In this document: one piece after another, positions 58,614-64,000 of the stretch
Layout: every line of letters begins with the position of its first letter
Position numbering within the stretch: position 1 is the first letter of the stretch
Assembly (NCBI RefSeq): GCF_954871325.1
Contig: NC_088776.1
Location: 31,048,508-31,112,507 of the forward strand
Origin: Gordionus sp. m RMFG-2023
Taxonomy: Eukaryota; Nematomorpha; Gordioida; Chordodea; Parachordodidae
Reading direction: 5' to 3'
Length of the DNA: 64,000 nt
Made by a program: the position numbers and the translations under genes
Notes under the pieces: generated by a model
What the model saw: the letters and a program-made list of their open reading frames with translations, nothing else
Database searches by the model: none
What the model was told of the DNA's origin: nothing

Positions 58614-59828
58614 TTCTCGAAAGTGATAAAATATTTGTGGATAACTGGTTCAAGGCTATACGTGGACCTTTTCTTTATTTTGATTTTCAGAAATTAGTAG
58701 TAATGACTTAAAAAAAAAACTTTATAACAACAAAAACTTCAATTTAATAAAAAAAAATATAATTTACTGGTTCAAGAATATGCGTTGACCTTCTCTTTAT
58801 TTTAATTTACAGAAAATGGTAGTAATGATTTCTTGTTAAAAAAAAATTGACTTTATAACAACAAAAACTTCAATTTAATAAAAGAAGTATAATTTAATAT
58901 TTCGGGAAATTTAATTGGAAAAAAAAATAATTTTATAATTAAAAAAAAATCTTTTACAAAAAAAAAATTTAAATTAACTAAACACTTTTGTTATTTAATT
59001 TTCTTTTTTTTTAAAAAAAATTCACTTCATACACAAAAACAAAATCGATCCATAATTGCGTTCCAAAACACACACACGTTTTAAACTTTTCCTATTTCCT
59101 TTTACGGTATTCCACACATACACAGACCATTAAATTATAAACAAGAGAAAAGGGGGGGAAAGGAAAAAAAAAACTCAAACAAAAACTTTCAATTAATTAC
59201 ATCTTTTTTTACTTTAAAAAAAAAATATTTTCCCAGTACCAATACCCATGTTCAACAACCATGATTTATCCTATAAGGCTATGAACAAAAATGTATTCCC
59301 AAAATGAATTACAACTTTTCTATTCCTTTTCTTTTTTTACACTTTTACTCATTTACAATACATATATTACCACAATTTCAATCTTTTCCCTTGTTTATTA
59401 CCGACAGCCGGAACATTAAACTAGTTTAACTTACATTACATATACATACATATACTTCAATTTCTCGTAATATTACCGAGATAACCTCCTTATTCAATTT
59501 CACTTTTTTACACAACATCTATCAATAAATTCTAATACCATCATATAATGATACATAAACTTAAACAAAAAAAAGGTTACCGACCGTTCACGTACATTTT
59601 ACTCCTTCATGCTTTAACTTTGCATAAATATATATATTTACCACTTTAAGATGAGCCCCTCTCCTATTTGATCCTTTAACTTCCCATTCCCACATACAAT
59701 ATGTTCCCCAAACCTTCATTTACACATTAAATATTTGCTCGGAAACGAGTCTAATCCTTCGGGATGCACCTTCATTTTATTTATACATATATTTTCATAT
59801 TTATATTATCATACGAGGTACCTCAGAT
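58614..59828. other. AT-rich stretch downstream of the gypsy pol; likely 3' part or LTR of that element
   Basis: Lies 3' of pol on the minus strand. Contains a tandem duplication (58644-58896) and many A/T runs. A 3' LTR would be expected here, but since the 5' LTR is outside the window I cannot compare the two and cannot set LTR limits. A purine-rich tract on the minus strand (AATAGGAGAGGGGCTC, about 59653-59668) could be the priming tract. Confidence 0.35.
58644..58896. repeat. Two-copy tandem repeat, unit about 121 bp
   Basis: Unit 1 (58644-58764) starts ACTGGTTCAAGGCTATACG and unit 2 (58765-58896) ACTGGTTCAAGAATATGCG. Both contain CAGAAA.T.GTAGTAATGA, TTTATAACAACAAAAACTTC and AATTTAATAAAA. 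Unit 2 has a small insertion. Non-coding. Confidence 0.8.
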
Positions 59829-62800
59829 TTACTTCCGCGGTCGTATATGATCATTGTGGCGCATCACTGTGCCGCCCATTTCTAATTGAATCAAATTTAA
59901 CTTTGAACCTTTGTTTACCCCAACAATGCCCCTGGCCCATTTCTTGCCCTTCCCGTCAAACAAACGAGTCCATACTTTTTCTCCAACTTCAAACCTAATC
60001 TTTCGGTCCTCCAAAACTCCCTTCTCATGACTCTCTGCCCTTAGAAAATCTAGGGGAACCCTAGTCCTCCGACCCAAAAACAATTCCGCAGGTGTCACTC
60101 CTTCCTTATTCCTAGAATTGAGGTAATACAACTGGGCCAAATACACCCCATTCCCCTGATTGCCGGCCTTTCTTATCCAATTCTTAACAATTGCTACCAT
60201 CCTCTCAGCCTGACCATTTGAGCTGGGATGATATGGCGGGGTCAAAATGTGTCGAATCCTAGACTCTTTACAAAACTGCTTGAAATTTTCGCTAACAAAG
60301 GCAGGTCCTCCATCAGATACAATGGTATCCGGCAATCCAAACCTGGCCATTAATGCCCTCAATTTCCTTACCACAATTTTCGTGGTATATCCATGTACCT
60401 CCTCGTACTCTATCCATTTTGAATACGAATCCACTACTAAAAAATACGACCTTTTGTCTAAATCGAAAAAATCAACATGTAAGCGCTCCCACGGTTTTCT
60501 CGACCTAGGCCATATCTGACCCACCTCCTTTCGTGGCATCGCCGCACACGAATTACACGGTTCACATGTCCTTGTGATATTTTCAATATCTTTTCCCATA
60601 CCCGGCCACCAAACATATTCACGGGCCCACGATTTCATCTTCCCTTGACCTTGATGTCCAGCATGTAACAAATTTAAAATTTTACCCCTTAATTTGAACG
60701 GAATTACAGCCCGATTACCCCTCATTAAACAATCATCTATCACAGACAATTCCTCCTTCACCTTTTTAAAAACTTTACAATCCTCCTCCCAAGTCTTTTT
60801 CCCCATTACACATAACTTTATCCTAGTCATTTCTCTATCTCTCAATGTACTCAACTTAAGATCCTCCCAATTGGTAGGACCCCCTTTGAGCATATGCGAA
60901 AGCGAACAAACCAGGGCTTTTTCACTGTTTCGAACCTTATCCTTGTTCCCTTCATCATTTTCTTCACTTAATCCTAATCGGGACAAACTATCAGGCAAAC
61001 AATTCTCTTTACCGCAACGATATCGGATCTCCACATTAAAGCTGCCCACCAACAACAACCAACGTTGTAACCGTGGAGACATCATTAACTCCCGATTGTT
61101 TTTCCGAAATAAGTGAATTAACGGTTTGTGATCAGTAAAAATTACAAATTTTTTACCAATCAAATATTCACGACATTTCGTCAACCCGAAAATCACAGCC
61201 AGGGCCTCCTGTTCAATCACAGAATACCTGGTTTCCACCTCACGAAAAACACGCGAGAAAAACAATACGGGTCTCTCCAAGCCCTCTATTACCTGTAATA
61301 ACGCACCACCAACTCCTTTATTTGAGGCATCCACCGCCAAAACAATTTCCAAGTCATTATCAAAACACACCAAAATTGGCTCTTTTCCAATTTTTTCCTT
61401 TAAAATTTCAAAAGCAATCTGCTGTACATCCTTCCACTCATAATGAATTCCTTTTTTCAATAAATCATATAACGGCGCCGCCACCTTTGCAAAATCTTCC
61501 ACGAACCTATGGTAATAATTGACCATACCCAAAAAAGACTGCAACTCAGCCTTAGTGTCAGGCCGTTTCATGTTCGATATATTCTTCAAATTTTTATCCA
61601 AAGGTTTCACTTCAATTCCATTAATCCGATGACCCAAATATTCAACCTCCATTACCCCCAGAACACTTTTCTCCTTACTAGCTCTCAAGCCTTTATCACG
61701 AATTCTCCTAAACACTTCCTCCAAACGTTGATTATGCTGCTCCGCCGTCACTCCCGTAATTAATACATCATCCATATAATAAAATACTCCTTCCAATCCT
61801 TGGAAAACTGACGCCATGGTCCGTTGAAAAATGGGAGCAGATACACTCAACCCGAATGGTAATCTACAAAACGCAAACAACCCCTTTGGAGTCGTTATCG
61901 TCAATAATTTACGGATCTCCTTTCTCAAAGGTAACTGCAAATACGCCGACGAAAAATCCACCTTGGAAAAATATTTCGCACCCTTCAACTGAGCCAAAAT
62001 CTCTTCAATCCTAGGCAATGGATATTTAACCTCCACCACCCATCGATTGACCGTGACCCTGAAATCCGCACAAAGTCTTAATTTACCATTTGCCTTTTTA
62101 ACTGGCACTAACGGAGTTGCCCAATCGCTATATCCCACAGGAATAATAATGCCGTCCTTCACCCATCTATCTAATTCCTCATCGATCTCCTTCCTCCATT
62201 CGAAAGGAACTCGCCGACAAGCCAAAAAGATCGGTGAAAAACCCTCCCTCAGTTGAACATCAACTTGATAATCATTTAAACAACCTAATTTTTCATCAAA
62301 AATAATGCCATACTGCCTTACTAAAATAGGAATAGCTTGATTAACCTTATTCCAATCCTCTTTTCCCCCGGCCACAATTTGCTTCTCATTTCCCTCATCA
62401 TTATGATCCAACTTACTCGATTTCTCCATTATCTCCTCCGAAATTTCACAAATTTTATTATCAATATTATCCAAAATTTCACTCTCTCCAACATCCATTA
62501 TTACATTATCACTAGTATCAAAAATATTCCAATAATTATTGGGAGGACCAAGCTTGGTAATCCAATCCCACCCCATAACAGTCTCAACATTTTCCTTTAC
62601 TACCCATAAATCAAGGAAAAATATAGTATCATTAAGATTAACCCCCAATTTGGCCTTTCCCAACACAGCGACTTCCGACCCATCAAATTGCCTGACACAC
62701 ATAGCCTCTTTTTCCAGTTTACCCCCAGGCCAATACTTATAAAAATTCTCCTGCGACATTAGGGAAATACTAGCCCCGGTGTCAAATAACATCTCTATAT

Positions 62801-63233
62801 TCCTATGGTCAATTTTCAAACTAACCCTCGGACACAAACATGGTCCATCTAATCTCTCCGTCATTAAAATATCATATGTTTTAATCGGAGAATCAGCGTT
62901 TATTTTATCTAAAATAATAATTTCATTGGCATTCTCATTGCCTCTTAAATTCAACTCGGAATTTAAATTTTTATTACTGACAATTACATTTCTTTTAACA
63001 AGATTCGTGGGACATCTTTCCCAAATAAAATTCTTAACATCCCTTCTAAAAGGATAACGAACAATATTCCTCGGATATTGTTCCCACCTAAATCGACTAA
63101 CCTCCCTCTCAGAGAAATTACGAGAATTATTTCTTATTTTAATTCTATCATTTCCCTCATTTCGACTAATAATATTTGTTTTATTATACAAATTTTTCCG
63201 AACTCTCGGAGCCCCGACTCCTATATGATTCAC
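59829..63233 (-). CDS. Gypsy pol polyprotein (protease, RT, RNase H, integrase)
   Basis: About 1134 residues. The aspartic protease motif LFDTGASISLM is at about 149-159. Reverse transcriptase spans roughly 320-500, with FSKVDFSSAYLQ, LPFGLS and the active-site YMDD (about 486-489). RNase H has AVDASNKGVGGAL and FTDHKPLIHLF (about 633-710). Integrase has the H-H-C-C zinc site (HAGHQGQ to CEPCNSC, about 857-896) and the D,D-35-E core (DFFDLD about 921, SDGG about 974, NGQAERM with Glu about 1010). The enzyme set copies the element through RNA and inserts it. It follows the gag-like frame directly, as usual for such elements. Confidence 0.93.
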   Translation of the reverse strand: MNHIGVGAPRVRKNLYNKTNIISRNEGNDRIKIRNNSRNFSEREVSRFRWEQYPRNIVRYPFRRDVKNFIWERCPTNLVKRNVIVSNKNLNSELNLRGNENANEIIILDKINADSPIKTYDILMTERLDGPCLCPRVSLKIDHRNIEMLFDTGASISLMSQENFYKYWPGGKLEKEAMCVRQFDGSEVAVLGKAKLGVNLNDTIFFLDLWVVKENVETVMGWDWITKLGPPNNYWNIFDTSDNVIMDVGESEILDNIDNKICEISEEIMEKSSKLDHNDEGNEKQIVAGGKEDWNKVNQAIPILVRQYGIIFDEKLGCLNDYQVDVQLREGFSPIFLACRRVPFEWRKEIDEELDRWVKDGIIIPVGYSDWATPLVPVKKANGKLRLCADFRVTVNRWVVEVKYPLPRIEEILAQLKGAKYFSKVDFSSAYLQLPLRKEIRKLLTITTPKGLFAFCRLPFGLSVSAPIFQRTMASVFQGLEGVFYYMDDVLITGVTAEQHNQRLEEVFRRIRDKGLRASKEKSVLGVMEVEYLGHRINGIEVKPLDKNLKNISNMKRPDTKAELQSFLGMVNYYHRFVEDFAKVAAPLYDLLKKGIHYEWKDVQQIAFEILKEKIGKEPILVCFDNDLEIVLAVDASNKGVGGALLQVIEGLERPVLFFSRVFREVETRYSVIEQEALAVIFGLTKCREYLIGKKFVIFTDHKPLIHLFRKNNRELMMSPRLQRWLLLVGSFNVEIRYRCGKENCLPDSLSRLGLSEENDEGNKDKVRNSEKALVCSLSHMLKGGPTNWEDLKLSTLRDREMTRIKLCVMGKKTWEEDCKVFKKVKEELSVIDDCLMRGNRAVIPFKLRGKILNLLHAGHQGQGKMKSWAREYVWWPGMGKDIENITRTCEPCNSCAAMPRKEVGQIWPRSRKPWERLHVDFFDLDKRSYFLVVDSYSKWIEYEEVHGYTTKIVVRKLRALMARFGLPDTIVSDGGPAFVSENFKQFCKESRIRHILTPPYHPSSNGQAERMVAIVKNWIRKAGNQGNGVYLAQLYYLNSRNKEGVTPAELFLGRRTRVPLDFLRAESHEKGVLEDRKIRFEVGEKVWTRLFDGKGKKWARGIVGVNKGSKLNLIQLEMGGTVMRHNDHIRPRK

Positions 63234-63248
63234 CTTGCAATCATATAG

Positions 63249-63998
63249 TCAACACGAATTTCGTGATACTTCCATGCAGTCCACAGCTACATGTCCCGGC
63301 CTTTTACACTTAAAACATAATCGGACCCCATTTAAACTAACCATTTTTACATTGGCATTTCCTATATCAGATCTCTTTAACGGAAATCCATCTTTAAACC
63401 TTTGCTCTGGGACTACGCAGGTATCCCTTTTATGTCCTCGCCATCCGCAACGATGGCAAATGATCATTTCAACAAATCTTTTATTTTCATCGTAATCATT
63501 AAATTTCTTATTCATATTTCTATCACCCACCTGGCTCTTAACCGGACCTTTGCTCTCCTTCATCAACGCATTGATGGCTTCTTTCATTTCTTTCATTTCC
63601 AGGAGGATCCTATCTGACCTCTCCCCAACATTTCCAGCCTTGATTTCCTCTAAAACATCTTTTAGATTACTTTCCAAGTCTGCTATTTTCTTCCCATAAA
63701 TATCCGATATTAAATTAAAATACGTTTCCTCCATTTTCTTTTTATAAACATCTGACACCGCAGTGTCCTTCTTCCAACTGCAATACATGCCTGCCAGTAC
63801 CGCAGTACCCCTTTTTACCAACAATTTCAATATAATAATCAATAAATACATCATTAATAATATTCCCACAGTAATCAACTGTTTACCTAAATCCAATTCA
63901 TTAAAGTTCTTATACATAACTTTATAACCCAAATCCTTATAAAAGAGAACCTTATCCCCAAAACTATACTCCCCACTAGGCCTAAAAAAATAAACCAT
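63249..63998 (-). CDS. Gypsy gag-like frame with two zinc knuckles
   Basis: About 249 residues from an ATG two bases from the window edge; the true start could be further out. A strongly hydrophobic stretch (ITVGILLMMYLLIIILKLL, about 42-60) looks like a membrane segment, unusual for Gag. A charged helical region follows (about 90-140, DLESNLKDVLEEIK). Two CCHC knuckles are near the C-terminus: CHRCGWRGHKRDTC and CFKCKRPGHVAVDC, typical of nucleocapsid RNA binding. I see no clear capsid domain, which may lie outside the window or be too divergent. Confidence 0.75.
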   Translation of the reverse strand: MVYFFRPSGEYSFGDKVLFYKDLGYKVMYKNFNELDLGKQLITVGILLMMYLLIIILKLLVKRGTAVLAGMYCSWKKDTAVSDVYKKKMEETYFNLISDIYGKKIADLESNLKDVLEEIKAGNVGERSDRILLEMKEMKEAINALMKESKGPVKSQVGDRNMNKKFNDYDENKRFVEMIICHRCGWRGHKRDTCVVPEQRFKDGFPLKRSDIGNANVKMVSLNGVRLCFKCKRPGHVAVDCMEVSRNSC

Positions 63999-64000
63999 TT

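Larger units (their letters stand above)
59829..64000 (-). mobile_element. Ty3/gypsy LTR retroelement, coding region, runs off the right edge
   Basis: Two long frames in the usual order on the minus strand: gag-like (63249-63998) and pol (59829-63233). Pol order is protease, reverse transcriptase, RNase H, integrase, which defines the Ty3/gypsy group. In the visible part the element looks whole, and the long open pol suggests a recent insertion. Its base composition is less AT-rich than the neighbouring DNA. The 5' LTR lies outside the window, so insertion age from LTR comparison cannot be judged. No envelope frame is seen downstream of pol. Confidence 0.9.

Noticed and set aside
59735-63617. 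Many plus-strand frames across the right end
   Set aside because: All are shadows of the minus-strand gag-like and pol frames; none has a recognisable motif.

Overview
This window is AT-rich eukaryotic DNA, almost certainly from an animal. One host gene is visible: a cyclin-dependent kinase of the CDK4/6 type (the cyclin-D partner family of animals), read on the minus strand. I recovered four of its exons (22616-23133, 12833-12968, 848-1015, 363-472). They join in frame and give an ungapped CDK4/6-like kinase core from the glycine loop to just past the activation segment. The gene runs off the left edge. Its kinase core is divergent, so a fast-evolving animal lineage is likely, but I cannot name the species.

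Almost everything else is transposon, mostly cut-and-paste DNA elements stacked inside one another. The two long introns of the kinase gene (about 11.8 and 9.6 kb) are filled by such stacks. Intron 2 holds an unassigned transposon with long inverted ends (copy A, about 1291-11202), itself hit by several hAT elements, one with an uninterrupted transposase (2575-4530). Intron 1 holds a second hAT stack (13344-19783). From 24 to 34 kb there are more hAT elements, including a nest at 27237-33800 closed by a perfect 8-bp target duplication. Inside that nest are copy B of the unassigned transposon, a Mutator-like element with arms made of 15-bp repeats, another hAT and MITEs.

From 34 to 58 kb there are Mutator-like transposase remnants (35-37 kb), an array of degenerate GCGAA units (41.4 kb), hAT remnants, a LINE reverse-transcriptase fragment (46.5-48.5 kb) that was hit by a MITE, which was in turn hit by a shortened relative of the intact hAT, and a fold-back-like inverted repeat region (49-49.7 kb). 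A hAT at 52262-53799 has a perfect target duplication.

The right end (about 58.6-64 kb, minus strand) is a Ty3/gypsy LTR retroelement with long gag-like and pol frames. It looks whole where visible and runs off the right edge. A separate Gag-type zinc-knuckle fragment lies at 58113-58613.

A recurring theme is that each hAT family has its own short reiterated palindromic word near its ends (TTGACCGGTCAA, TAGCGCGCTA, GGGCCGGGCC, GCCGCCGCC, GTTACTCGTTAC, GAGTCGCGACTC), standing out against AT-rich DNA. I found no tRNA, rRNA or CRISPR array.
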